DNA from: an uncultured Hyphomicrobium sp.
GTDB lineage: Bacteria; Pseudomonadota; Alphaproteobacteria; Rhizobiales; Hyphomicrobiaceae
Length of the DNA: 49,317 nt
NCBI RefSeq assembly: GCF_902826555.1
Contig: NZ_CADEFI010000025.1
Coordinates: forward strand, 1 to 49,317
Direction of reading: 5' to 3'
Part shown: one piece after another, positions 7,715-16,368 of the stretch
Layout: each line of letters starts with the position of its first letter
Numbering within the stretch: position 1 is the first letter of the stretch
Position numbers and translations under genes: made by a program
Notes under the pieces: model-generated
The model's database searches: none
What the model was told of the DNA's origin: nothing
What the model saw: only the letters and a program-made list of their open reading frames with translations

Positions 7715-9130
7715 TCAGGTCGTCTTCGCTTCCTTGCGCTGAAGCTTCTCGAAGGCAGCTTCCGCACCGGAGAGACCGGGGTAGGTTGAGCTAGCGTGCT
7801 CGCCGTCGAGGCCCGTCAGTTCCACCTTGGGATCGACGCGGAGCAAACCGAACATCTTCAGGATGCCGCTCAGCACATAGCCCGGGATGAAGCCGAAGCC
7901 GATGGCGAAGATGAGCGAGCAGATGGTGTTGCCCATCGGGGTGACGATCGGCAGGCCTTCGGCGTTGGTGCCAAACCAGCCGGCGCCTTCCGAGAGTGCG
8001 ACCAGCGTGCCGGCGCTCGGATAGATGGCCGGGTAGCCCCACAGGGCGAAGCCAGCGGCGATACCGCCGAAGACGCCGCAGTAGCCGTGGACAGCAACGG
8101 CGCCAACGGCGTCGTCGATCTTGAACTTCTTCTCCACCCAGTTGTGCAGGTAGTAGGCCATCACCGTGCCGACCACGGCGAGCGCCAAGGCCACAGCAGG
8201 GTGATAGAGGTCGTTGCCCGAGCTCGAGCTGATGAGACCCGTGAGGCCGCCCGAGAAGGTCCAGAAGGCGTTGCCGCCCGAGATCAGGTAGGCCGTCATC
8301 ATGCCGCCGAAGAGGGCAAGCAGGAAGTTCATCGTGACGCCCGACAGCGTGATCGGGAAGCCGTAGATGTTGGTGGCCGTCCAGTACTCGGGCTGACCCT
8401 CGGCTGCGATGTTGGCCAGCGGAATGTGGCAGGCCGCGTAGAAGCCGAAGAAGCCGACATAGATCATGAAGAGACCGACGGTGACCATCCACGGGTTGTG
8501 GGCCGGAATCTCGCGCGGCTCGCCGTCGGTGCCGAACTTGCCGATGCGCGGGCCGAGGTTGATCAGGATGCCGAGTGCAGCGAAGCCCGAGACGCTGTGC
8601 AGCACGGCCGAGCAGTACTGGTCATGGAAACCGAGGTACTGAACCATCCAGCCGTTGCCGGCCCAGCCCCAGGCTGCGGGAAGCACCCAGGCGATGGCGC
8701 CGACGTAGACGGCGATCAGCAGGAAGCCCGTCGTCTTGGCACGCTCGATGATCGAGCCCGAAACGATCGATGCCGCCGTCATGCCGAAGAGGGCGAAGGC
8801 TCCCCAGAACACGCCGGAGATGCGATCGGAGAGGTTAGGCGCCAGCTTTTCGGACCACGGCTCGAAGCCCGTCGCGAAGCTGACCTCAGTGGTTGCCACC
8901 GGCCAGCCCTGAAGCGCGATGTAAATCCACATGCCAAACAAAAAGAACGCGAGACCGACCACTGGGATCGCCATCGCGTTCTTGAGGAGGGTGTGCTGCA
9001 CGTTCTTGGTCCGCGCCACACCGACCTCGTACATGCAGAAGCCGATGTGAATGAAGAACATCAGCACAATGCATAAGAAGAAGTAGAACTCCGTGAATAC
9101 CGTCAACATGCCTGTCGCTTGATCGGCCAT
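7715..9130 (-). CDS. amtB: divergent ammonium transporter (Amt family)
   Basis: 471 residues with about 11 membrane helices. The key Amt residues are present: gate Phe at 115, Asp170, first pore His178 (in SAVLHSVSG) and second pore His348 (in DDAVGAVAVHG). Signatures elsewhere diverge. The usual GWFGFNxGS reads GFFGFYAAC (226-234), and the stretch between Asp170 and His178 lacks the usual Gly-Gly. NH4+/NH3 uptake is therefore likely, with an altered pore or specificity possible. The start has GGGGAG eight bases upstream. A sigma-54 promoter lies about 100 bases upstream. No glnK is adjacent; a 63-residue membrane protein follows instead. Confidence 0.9.
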   Translation of the reverse strand: MADQATGMLTVFTEFYFFLCIVLMFFIHIGFCMYEVGVARTKNVQHTLLKNAMAIPVVGLAFFLFGMWIYIALQGWPVATTEVSFATGFEPWSEKLAPNLSDRISGVFWGAFALFGMTAASIVSGSIIERAKTTGFLLIAVYVGAIAWVLPAAWGWAGNGWMVQYLGFHDQYCSAVLHSVSGFAALGILINLGPRIGKFGTDGEPREIPAHNPWMVTVGLFMIYVGFFGFYAACHIPLANIAAEGQPEYWTATNIYGFPITLSGVTMNFLLALFGGMMTAYLISGGNAFWTFSGGLTGLISSSSGNDLYHPAVALALAVVGTVMAYYLHNWVEKKFKIDDAVGAVAVHGYCGVFGGIAAGFALWGYPAIYPSAGTLVALSEGAGWFGTNAEGLPIVTPMGNTICSLIFAIGFGFIPGYVLSGILKMFGLLRVDPKVELTGLDGEHASSTYPGLSGAEAAFEKLQRKEAKTT

Positions 9131-9232
9131 GTAAACACTCCCCTGCTAGTCGCTGCGCAAGCTCAAGCCCCGCAAGCCCCATGCCACCCCCTCGGAGGAG
9201 GCTGCTCGCGCCTTAGGCTGTTTTCCCTAGAG

Positions 9233-9247
9233 GCAACTCTTGTGCCA
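9233..9247 (-). promoter_or_regulatory. sigma-54 promoter of the ammonium transporter gene
   Basis: On the minus strand the sequence is TGGCAC-AAGAG-TTGC, a perfect -24/-12 element with 5-base spacing. Transcription would begin near 9222, leaving a leader of about 90 nt before the ATG at 9130. Sigma-54 promoters need an enhancer-binding activator, and NtrC is the usual one for amt genes. I do not see a convincing NtrC consensus, but two palindromes lie just upstream. Confidence 0.85.
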
Positions 9248-9256
9248 GCGGTGAAA

Positions 9257-9284
9257 CTTACGGTTCCGTAAGGGGCGTTAACGC
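9257..9284. promoter_or_regulatory. two palindromes upstream of the amt promoter
   Basis: CTTACGG-tt-CCGTAAG (9257-9272) is a perfect 7-bp inverted repeat that begins 10 bp upstream of the -24 element. GCGTTAACGC (9275-9284) is a perfect 10-bp palindrome next to it. They are well placed for a transcription factor, but neither matches an operator I can name. They are absent from the otherwise similar promoter at 11326-11340. Confidence 0.45.
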
Positions 9285-9428
9285 TCGCAAAGGGCCATGG
9301 CGCCTGGGTTTCGAGCGGTTGGGGCGGGGGACGACGCTGAGCCTATAGCGAGGCCCTTGACCGTGCCTTCCGTGCTCAATCGCTGTGCGCAGGGCCCGCG
9401 GAGCGGGCAAACGCGCGGGCTGTGGTCG

Positions 9429-9471
9429 GCGCGTCGCCGGCCGCAAAGGACCCGGCCGGCGACGCGCTTTT
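9429..9471. terminator. 15-bp perfect hairpin after the APC permease gene
   Basis: GCGCGTCGCCGGCCG (9429-9443) pairs perfectly with 9453-9467 around a 9-nt loop. TTTT follows on the + strand only. It lies just beyond the stop of the minus-strand permease gene (9481) and probably ends that transcript, though the minus-strand side lacks a T run. Together with the sigma-54 promoter and palindromes it accounts for most of the 350-bp gap 9131-9480; nothing coding is seen there. Confidence 0.6.
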
Positions 9472-9480
9472 GTCGGGCGG

Positions 9481-11262
9481 CTAGCCCGGCAGTTGGAAGA
9501 TCCAGTTCGAGAGAAGGACGACGGCAAGCCCGCCCACGAGCGCGAGATAGGGCAGGATGCCTGCCTTCTTGGTGCCGAGGTCGGCGCTGGTGAGGTTGAG
9601 ATCGTCGAGCATGTGGGCGGGAAACACCCCCTTGTCCTGGACGTAGTGGCGGAACCAGAAGACCGGCACGATCAGCGCCGCGGCGATGAAGCCGGCCCAC
9701 AGCGCCATCGGGTTCCAGACCTTCGCGCCGGCGCCCATGAAGGCGGCGTTGACGAAGGCGAAGATGGTGCCGAGCGCGATGAGGATCGTCGGCGCACGAT
9801 AGGGCCGCTCGACATGGCCGCTGTCGATGCGGTGGATCCAGCCGGCGTTGAGGTTGAGGAAGTTGAAGATGATGTAGCCGACGTTGGACACGGCGAGGAT
9901 GAAGAAGAAGCTCGTCGCGTCGGCGGCGGCGATGGCGAGGACGCAGAGGTTGACGAGCAGGTCCGTCCACATGGCGCGGGTCGGTGCGCCATGCTCGTTG
10001 ACGTGGCTCAGGTAGCGCGGCAGCCAACCATCGATCGAGCCCTGATAGAGCGTGCGTGAGGAGCCCGCCATCGCCGTCATGATCGACAGCAGGAGGGCGA
10101 GGATCATCAGCATCACCATGATGTTGGTGACGAAGCCCGTGCCGCCGACCATTTTGCCCATGGCCTCGGCGACGCCGGAGCCGTCGACGATCGGCGTGGC
10201 GAGCATGCCGTCGAGGCCGAGCACGCCCTGGAATGTGAACGGAACCAGCGTGTAGAGCAGCAGGCAGAGCAGGCCCGAATAGAAGATGGCCTTGAAGGTG
10301 TCGGTCTTCGGATCCTTGAACTCGCGTGTGTAGCAGATCGCGGTCTCGAAGCCGTAGGTGGACCAGGCGGCGATGAACATGCCGCCGAGGATCAGCGTCC
10401 AGCCGGGAATGTCCCAGGCGCCGGGTGCGGGGGCATAGGCCGCGGCCAGGGGAACGACCGGCGTATAGTTCGACCAATCGATCTGGCCGGTCAGGATGGG
10501 CACGATGCCGACGATCAACATCGGAATGATGACCAGGAGGCCGATGTACTTCTGCACGTTTGCGGTGCCGAGAATGCCGCGATGCTGAATGGCGAAGACC
10601 AGCAGCATCAGCGCGGCGCCGATGAAGAACGTCGCGTTGAGGGAGAAGCTGACCGGCCCCAGCGAGTGTGAGTAGAGCGTCCATCCGCGGATGGCGGGTG
10701 TGAGGGCGGCGACGCCATCCTGACTCAGGAGTGCGGCGATGGCGTCGGCTGCCGTCTTGCCGGCATTGGCTGCGAGCCATTCGACGACGCGCGGGGAATC
10801 GGCGGTCACGGTGGCGGCGTTGGCGTGCACCCAGGCCAGCACGTCGGGTGCGTCCGCCGGCGGGATGGGGGCGACCGCGTTCAGGATGTAGGCCGCGGCG
10901 ATGGAGCAGCCGAGGGAGAGAACGGGCGTCCACGCCACCCAGTTGCACCATACGGAGAGCGGGGCAATGACCTTCGAGTAGCGGACCCAGGCGGCGGCGC
11001 CGTAGACCGACGCGCCGCCCGATTTGTTGGGAAAGAGGCCTGCGATCTCGGCGTAGGTGAAGGACTGGATGAGGCCCATCACCATGGAGACCGCCCACAC
11101 GAGGAAGGCGACCTTGCCCGTGGTGCCGGCTATGCCGCCGATCGAGAACAGCACGAGAGCGGGCACGCCGCTTGCGACCCAGAACGCGCCGCGCCAATCG
11201 ATGGCTCGCTGAAGCCCACTGCCTGTGGCGGCTTCCGAGCCGGTAAATGTCGTCGTTGCCAT
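9481..11262 (-). CDS. APC-superfamily amino-acid permease
   Basis: 593 residues. There are about 12 predicted membrane helices, with a soluble insert (about 130-190) of Ala/Asp-rich sequence in a loop. Helix 1 starts FWVASGVPALVLFSIGGIAG with the unwound Gly-rich segment of the fold. QSFTYAEIAGLFPNKSGGASVYG is the typical helix 2-3 motif of amino-acid permeases. The substrate cannot be read from sequence. AGAGGA lies six bases before the ATG and a sigma-54 promoter about 75 bases upstream, so the gene is likely turned on under nitrogen limitation together with the ammonium transporter, favouring a nitrogenous substrate. Confidence 0.88.
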   Translation of the reverse strand: MATTTFTGSEAATGSGLQRAIDWRGAFWVASGVPALVLFSIGGIAGTTGKVAFLVWAVSMVMGLIQSFTYAEIAGLFPNKSGGASVYGAAAWVRYSKVIAPLSVWCNWVAWTPVLSLGCSIAAAYILNAVAPIPPADAPDVLAWVHANAATVTADSPRVVEWLAANAGKTAADAIAALLSQDGVAALTPAIRGWTLYSHSLGPVSFSLNATFFIGAALMLLVFAIQHRGILGTANVQKYIGLLVIIPMLIVGIVPILTGQIDWSNYTPVVPLAAAYAPAPGAWDIPGWTLILGGMFIAAWSTYGFETAICYTREFKDPKTDTFKAIFYSGLLCLLLYTLVPFTFQGVLGLDGMLATPIVDGSGVAEAMGKMVGGTGFVTNIMVMLMILALLLSIMTAMAGSSRTLYQGSIDGWLPRYLSHVNEHGAPTRAMWTDLLVNLCVLAIAAADATSFFFILAVSNVGYIIFNFLNLNAGWIHRIDSGHVERPYRAPTILIALGTIFAFVNAAFMGAGAKVWNPMALWAGFIAAALIVPVFWFRHYVQDKGVFPAHMLDDLNLTSADLGTKKAGILPYLALVGGLAVVLLSNWIFQLPG

Positions 11263-11325
11263 TGGATCCTCTGTGAGTTGCCCGGCTAATCCTGATGTGT
11301 TTGTACTGAGGTATTTTCTTTATAG

Positions 11326-11340
11326 GCAACTATTGTGCCA
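11326..11340 (-). promoter_or_regulatory. sigma-54 promoter of the APC permease gene
   Basis: The minus strand reads TGGCAC-AATAG-TTGC, again a perfect -24/-12 element. Beyond the element itself it shares AAGTTTCA upstream and AGTTGCC downstream with the amt promoter, at the same distances. That suggests common descent or a common activator. The start site would be near 11315, about 53 nt before the ATG. The remaining gap up to 11556 shows no further gene. Confidence 0.85.
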
Positions 11341-11556
11341 TATATGAAACTTGGCTTAGCTTGGAGGTGGCAGGGCGTGGAAACGGCGCTGCTGGCAGGA
11401 TTTTCGCGATCGAGGCTGTCGGGAGCGCGACTGGCGGCCGGTTGTGGGCGTGATCGCGGGGCGTGCTCAAGGGTTGAGCGCGAGGCCTAGCGCCTAGGCA
11501 AATCTGACGCCCCGAGTTGTTGGCGGACCGATAGCGAGGAAGAGGGAAGCGGCTCA

Positions 11557-12267
11557 ATGAACGTTCTGGTTCTCCAGCATCTGGCGGTCGAGCATCCGGG
11601 CGTCTTTCGGGACTTTCTGCGGGAGGATGGCTTCAACTGGCACACGGTGGAGCTCGATCAGGGCGAAGCCATTCCCGATCTCGAGCCGTTCGACGTGATG
11701 ATCGTCATGGGTGGGCCGCAAGACACTTGGCAGGAGGACGCTTTCCCTTGGCTCAAACCGGAGAAGGCGGCGATCCGACGTTTCGTTGCCGACATGGGGC
11801 GCCCCTATCTGGGGCTCTGCCTCGGCCACCAGCTGTTGGCGGATGCGCTGGGCGGTAAGGTCGGCCCCGGCTCGCGGCCGGAAGTGGGTGCGCTCACGAT
11901 CACGCGGACGGAGGCCGGCCGAAAGGACCCTTTGTTGGCAGGTGTTCCCGACACGCTCGAGGTGCTGCAATGGCACGGGGCGGAAGTGAAGGCACTGCCG
12001 GAGGGTGCGGTGCACCTCGCGCGCTCGGATGTCTGCGAGATCCAAGCATTCCGCTACGGGCAGCGGGCGTACGGACTGCAATGCCATGTCGAAGCGACCC
12101 GCGATACGGTCGGCGACTGGGCGGCGATTCCGGAGTATGCACGGGCCCTTGAGGCGACACTTGGCGCGGGCAGCGTCGAGCGTCTGGCTGCGGATGTCGC
12201 CGCGCGGCTGCCGACATACACGTCCGTTGCGCGTATCCTCTACACAAACTTCAAAACGTTGCTCTGA
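11557..12267 (+). CDS. class I glutamine amidotransferase-like protein
   Basis: 236 residues. The nucleophile elbow GLCLGHQLLADALGG holds the catalytic Cys (about residue 89), and the His-x-Glu pair is in QCHVEAT, giving an intact Cys-His-Glu triad. MGGPQDTWQEDAFPWL is the oxyanion-loop region typical of stand-alone GuaA-like amidotransferases. It should release ammonia from glutamine or act on a gamma-glutamyl compound; no partner synthetase is adjacent. AGAGGGA precedes the ATG. A LysR gene starts 17 bases after its stop on the same strand. Confidence 0.88.
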   Translation: MNVLVLQHLAVEHPGVFRDFLREDGFNWHTVELDQGEAIPDLEPFDVMIVMGGPQDTWQEDAFPWLKPEKAAIRRFVADMGRPYLGLCLGHQLLADALGGKVGPGSRPEVGALTITRTEAGRKDPLLAGVPDTLEVLQWHGAEVKALPEGAVHLARSDVCEIQAFRYGQRAYGLQCHVEATRDTVGDWAAIPEYARALEATLGAGSVERLAADVAARLPTYTSVARILYTNFKTLL

Positions 12268-12283
12268 AACGCGGGCCACGCCG

Positions 12284-13207
12284 ATGGACAAGCTTGAAGC
12301 GATGAACGTGCTGACGAAGGTGGTCGCGAGCGGAAGCTTTGCGGAGGCTGCCCGCCGTCTCGGCGTGACGCGCAGCGCCATCAGCAAGGCGATCACCCAG
12401 CTCGAGCAGGAGCTCGGCGCACGGCTGCTCGACCGTACGACGCGGCGCGTTACGCCGACGGAGGCCGGGCTCGCCTATTACGAACGCTGCCTCGCCATCC
12501 TGGCGCAGATCTCCGAAACGGAAGCGCAGATATCACGCCTGCACGACGAGCCGAAAGGCGTGCTCAAGGTCAATGCGCCGATGTCGTTCGGGACGCTGTA
12601 TCTCGGGTCGGCGATCGCGGACTTCATGGATCGCTATCGCGATCTCAAGGTGGAGCTCACGCTCACGGACCGCATGATCGACCCGCTCGAAGAGGGCGTC
12701 GACGTCACCGTGCGCATCGGGGCGATGGTGGATTCGAGCCTCATTGCGCGGCGGATTTCCGCGGCGCGCATCGTGCTGGTCGCCAGCCCGGACTATATTG
12801 CGCGTCACGGGCTGCCCAAGACGCCGGCCGACCTCGTGGGGCACAAGTGCCTCCATTATGGTCATTCGACCACCGTGCCACGCTGGCCGTTGACCGAGAA
12901 CGGGGCGCCGATCTCGGTGCCTGTCGCGGCGTGCCTCAGCTCCAACAATGGCGATACGCTGCGGGACGCGGCGCTCAAGGGGATCGGGATCGCGCGGCTG
13001 CCGACGTTCCTCATGGGGGCGGACATCGCTGCAGGAAGGCTGGTCGTGGTTCTGGCCGACTATCCTCCGCAGGACGTCATGATCCATGCCCTCTATGCGC
13101 CGAACAGATTCCTGGCCGCCAAGTCGCGCGTGTTCATCGACTTCCTTGTCGAGCGGTTCAGCCGACCGGCCTGGGAGCGGTTCGACGCCGTCAAAGTCGC
13201 GTCCTGA
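12284..13207 (+). CDS. LysR-family transcriptional regulator
   Basis: 307 residues. The winged helix-turn-helix (about 1-60) reads FAEAARRLGVTRSAISKAITQLEQ, followed by the linker helix and a periplasmic-binding-fold effector domain (about 90-295) with DRMIDPLEEGVDVTVRIG. This matches the CrgA-like LysR branch. The ATG fits the usual N-terminus MDKLEAMNVL; the ribosome site is weak, which suggests coupling to the amidotransferase gene just upstream. Being codirectional rather than divergent is less usual for a LysR, so its target is uncertain. Confidence 0.88.
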   Translation: MDKLEAMNVLTKVVASGSFAEAARRLGVTRSAISKAITQLEQELGARLLDRTTRRVTPTEAGLAYYERCLAILAQISETEAQISRLHDEPKGVLKVNAPMSFGTLYLGSAIADFMDRYRDLKVELTLTDRMIDPLEEGVDVTVRIGAMVDSSLIARRISAARIVLVASPDYIARHGLPKTPADLVGHKCLHYGHSTTVPRWPLTENGAPISVPVAACLSSNNGDTLRDAALKGIGIARLPTFLMGADIAAGRLVVVLADYPPQDVMIHALYAPNRFLAAKSRVFIDFLVERFSRPAWERFDAVKVAS

Positions 13208-13216
13208 TCCCGGGCC

Positions 13217-14338
13217 TCACGGTGTCGGAAGCGCATGCGGGGCGGGCATGCCCGGTAGCCCCGGCATACCCGGCAGGCCGCCGGGACCTGCACCGTCCGA
13301 CGTCTCGGCCGAGGCGATGTCCTCCAGAAGATCAGCCTGCTTCTTCAACATGGTGTCGGCTTTCGACGGCAGGACCGAGAACTCCCAGCCGGACGTGCGG
13401 GCCTTGATCTCGTCGGCGGTTTTCTTGGCGTCGCCTTCTCCGGACGGCTCGATGGCAATCCAGACGGCGTCCTTGTCACGACGCACCTTGAGCGCGATCT
13501 TGAGACCGTTGTCGGTCTCGAAGCTCACCGTTCCGGCTTCGCCGCCGGGGGTGCCGGTGGCTTTGCGAACCCCTTCGAAATCGACGAACGACGCCGCCTC
13601 GAGGATGTTGTCGATCATGTTCACGTATTTGATCTTCTTGCCGGCGGGGATGTTCTCGAGCTGGTGGCTGCCGTCGGCGTTGCGCGTGAGCTTGTAAGGG
13701 GCCTCGCCGGCCACGGCCACGGTCAGCTCTTTCACCTTTTCGGTGGGCGTTTCCAAGACGCGGACGTTGGCCCAATCCTTGAGAGCGGTTCCGCCGGCGA
13801 TGTCCGTGCTCGCGAGCCAGCTCTGCTCCTCGCCCGGGCGGCGAACGTAGGTTCCGGCTGTGCTCTTGCCCGGGCTGGTGCCGCTCGCGGTGCCCGGCCG
13901 CTGTTTGCCGGCAATGACCTCGGCCAGGGCGGCGCCGCTCGCGTCCTCGATCTTGATGAGGCGGGCGTTGGAGTTCTTGCCGGCCGGATCATCGACCTCG
14001 AGGACGGCGTAGCGGTCTGGAGATGCGGTCTTGGGCTCCAAAAGCTCTGCCTTGGCGAGAGCCGTCAGGAGCGTGCGCACTTTCTCGGTGCTCGCGGGGT
14101 AGCCATCCTGGCTCTTGACGAGCCAGCGGTCGGCGTCGCGCTCGATGGTGAGCGGCTTGCCGCTTTGCGTCACGGTGATGCGCGCAATCTTTTCGGCGTT
14201 GGATTCTAGATTGGGCAGCAGCTTTCCGGATCCTGCCATCTCTCCGGTCGTGGGCGCACGTGCCGAGTGCACGGCAATGGCCGCGACCAGGGAGAGGGCC
14301 GCCGTCGTGGCGAGGGCTGCGAACTGTTTCGGGGTCAT
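13217..14338 (-). CDS. DUF4340 protein with Gly-Pro-rich tail
   Basis: 373 residues. An N-terminal hydrophobic segment (about 7-24) anchors or exports it. The following repeat of small beta domains (ITVTQSGKPLTIERDADRW; later ELTVAVAGEAPYKLTRNADG) is the DUF4340 pattern, found with GldG-type ABC systems. The C-terminus is low-complexity, with GGLPGMPGLPGMPAP. It is the last gene of a four-gene minus-strand operon (ATPase, permease, GldG-like, DUF4340) with short gaps. The likely place is the outer face of the inner membrane as an accessory of the transporter. The role is inferred from context only. Confidence 0.82.
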   Translation of the reverse strand: MTPKQFAALATTAALSLVAAIAVHSARAPTTGEMAGSGKLLPNLESNAEKIARITVTQSGKPLTIERDADRWLVKSQDGYPASTEKVRTLLTALAKAELLEPKTASPDRYAVLEVDDPAGKNSNARLIKIEDASGAALAEVIAGKQRPGTASGTSPGKSTAGTYVRRPGEEQSWLASTDIAGGTALKDWANVRVLETPTEKVKELTVAVAGEAPYKLTRNADGSHQLENIPAGKKIKYVNMIDNILEAASFVDFEGVRKATGTPGGEAGTVSFETDNGLKIALKVRRDKDAVWIAIEPSGEGDAKKTADEIKARTSGWEFSVLPSKADTMLKKQADLLEDIASAETSDGAGPGGLPGMPGLPGMPAPHALPTP

Positions 14339-14357
14339 CGCTCTCTTCTCCAGCTCG

Positions 14358-16358
14358 TCACGATTTCGGCGTGTGGCGCGAACGCCAAAGCGACCAGCCG
14401 ATGCCGCCAGCCGCGATCAGCAGGGGCACCAGCGCGATGTTGGCGAACTTCAGCCACCCGTCGAGACTGTCGATGCTCTGGCTCAACGCCAGCTTCACCT
14501 GCCGCAGCTCGCGACGGGTCGCGAGCATCTCGTTCGTGAACTCCTCGATGGCCTGGCGTTCCTTTTCGGAGGCCATGATCTTGCCGCTAACCGCGCCGGC
14601 GCTCTGCAGCTTCTCTAGCTCCTGCTCGACCGATTTCAGCTTGGTTGTCAGCGCCTCCTCCTTCTCGCGGAACTTGCGCTCGGCGTCGCGCCGCAGATCC
14701 TCGACCAGGGTAAAGGTCCGCTCCTTGATGCCGCGCCCGCGGAGCGCGATCATTGCGTCGCTGCCGGTGAGGTTTTCGAGTGCGCCGACAATGAAGGCTC
14801 CGTTGCCTGCCGAGGGCGTGACGAATTCCTGGCCGAGCATCTCGCGGCTCTCGACCCAGAAGCGGTCGGCCATGAGGTCGGTGTCGGCGATGACGATCGC
14901 GTTCACGCGGCCGGTCGCGACGTGCCCGGGGCCGGGTTTGGCTTCCTCGGGCTTTTTCGCATCCTTGGCGGCGTCCGGTTTCGCGGCGCCGTCTTTCGGG
15001 TCGTCTTTCTTTGGCTCGGCTTTCGGCGCGCCGCCCGGGAACGCGGTCTTGGCCTCCCCGGCAATGCGAGCCGCAAGTGTCAGCGGTTTGCCGCCCGGTA
15101 CGTAATTGCGCAGCAGAGCCGCGGGATCGGCGCTCATGCCGACTTTTTCGGTCGGTATGATCATGGCGTCGGACGATGTGACGAGGATCGGCGTTACCGT
15201 CGTCGAGGCGCCGCTCTCCGGGGTCAGGATGCCGGCCGAAGCGAGGTTCAAATTCTCGATGCCGCTCGACAGCACGTCGCGCTGGTCGATGCTGGATTTG
15301 TCGAGGCCGAGCCAGGCCACGTATTCGGTGACCATGCCGTCGCCGCCACGGCCGAACTGGACGCGGCGCGCGTGGCGGATGTCGGCGGCCGTCTCCTTGG
15401 AGTTGAAACCCACGCCCCAAGACTTGAGCAACTTGGCGAGCTCGGCGCGCCCTTCGCCCTGCTTCTGCATCAGCTCGAACTGGGCCGCCTCCGCCATCGG
15501 ATCGATGAGCACGAGAAGCTTGCCACCCTTCAACGCGTACTGGTCGATGGCGTAGGCGGCCTGCGGGGTCAGCTGCGTCGGCTGGGCGACCAGCAGCACG
15601 TCGATGCGGGCCGGGATCTCGGTGACGTTCTGCTCGAGCGTCTCGACGTCGAAGAACTCGCGGATCTGCCCCATGATCATCCATGGCGGCGTCTGCTGCT
15701 GCGTCATCGGGTTCTGGCCGCCGTCGAGGGGCAGCGACGAGACGAGGCCGACGATGCGCTTCTTGGGGTTCGACAGCGTGTGGATCAGCTTCGTGATGTC
15801 ATACTCGACGAAGTTTTCGCGGCTGGGGTTGAAGAAGGCGATGACCTCGCTGTTGTCGGTGGAGTTCGAGGCGGTGAGGCCGAAGTAGGCCATCTCGCCC
15901 TCGGCGTTGATGCGCTGTCCGTTCAGGCCGGCGGCGACCGCGCGGTCTTCGGCGTCGGAGAAGGGCTCGGGATCCAGGACCTCGAGCTCGAGCTTGCCGC
16001 CCGAGATGCGGTTGAACTCCTCGAGCAGGTTGCGGACGCGGTCGTAGTAGCTCTTGTAGGTCGACGAGAGGTCGCCGAGCTTTTTCGAGAAATAGAGCCG
16101 CGCCTTGATCGGCTCGTCCATGGCGCGCAGCACCGTCACGGAGCCGGGCGAGATGGAATAGAGCTTGTCCTGGGTGAGGTCGGCCTTCCAGCCGCTGAAG
16201 GTCTCGGAAGCGATGAGGTTCACCGACAGCAGCGTCACGGCGGCGAGGGCGAGGCCGCCCCAGGCGAGGCGGGCCGGGCTCAAGCGCGTCGCGTAGGCGA
16301 CGAGACCGGAAAAGCCGGACGAGACAGCGGAGCGCACGGAAGCGATGAAGTCTGACAT
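14358..16358 (-). CDS. GldG-type ABC transporter auxiliary protein
   Basis: 666 residues from the ATG (MSDFIASVRS), preceded by AGGA; a longer in-frame extension upstream has no family character. A membrane helix near 30-50 is followed by SGWKADLTQDKLYSISPGS, the hallmark start of the GldG/DUF7088-like domain. A large extracytoplasmic region has an Asp/Lys-rich low-complexity linker (about 450-485), then a coiled coil (about 570-625) and a C-terminal helix (about 640-660). Proteins of this type accompany GldA/GldF ABC-2 transporters. The cargo is unknown, and gliding motility itself is not implied in this group. Confidence 0.85.
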   Translation of the reverse strand: MSDFIASVRSAVSSGFSGLVAYATRLSPARLAWGGLALAAVTLLSVNLIASETFSGWKADLTQDKLYSISPGSVTVLRAMDEPIKARLYFSKKLGDLSSTYKSYYDRVRNLLEEFNRISGGKLELEVLDPEPFSDAEDRAVAAGLNGQRINAEGEMAYFGLTASNSTDNSEVIAFFNPSRENFVEYDITKLIHTLSNPKKRIVGLVSSLPLDGGQNPMTQQQTPPWMIMGQIREFFDVETLEQNVTEIPARIDVLLVAQPTQLTPQAAYAIDQYALKGGKLLVLIDPMAEAAQFELMQKQGEGRAELAKLLKSWGVGFNSKETAADIRHARRVQFGRGGDGMVTEYVAWLGLDKSSIDQRDVLSSGIENLNLASAGILTPESGASTTVTPILVTSSDAMIIPTEKVGMSADPAALLRNYVPGGKPLTLAARIAGEAKTAFPGGAPKAEPKKDDPKDGAAKPDAAKDAKKPEEAKPGPGHVATGRVNAIVIADTDLMADRFWVESREMLGQEFVTPSAGNGAFIVGALENLTGSDAMIALRGRGIKERTFTLVEDLRRDAERKFREKEEALTTKLKSVEQELEKLQSAGAVSGKIMASEKERQAIEEFTNEMLATRRELRQVKLALSQSIDSLDGWLKFANIALVPLLIAAGGIGWSLWRSRHTPKS

Positions 16359-16368
16359 GGCGCGATCC

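Noticed and set aside
7796-9076. Open frame of over 400 codons antisense to the ammonium transporter
   Set aside because: Its His/Asp/Arg-rich translation is the mirror of membrane-helix codons; the opposite strand encodes an intact Amt.
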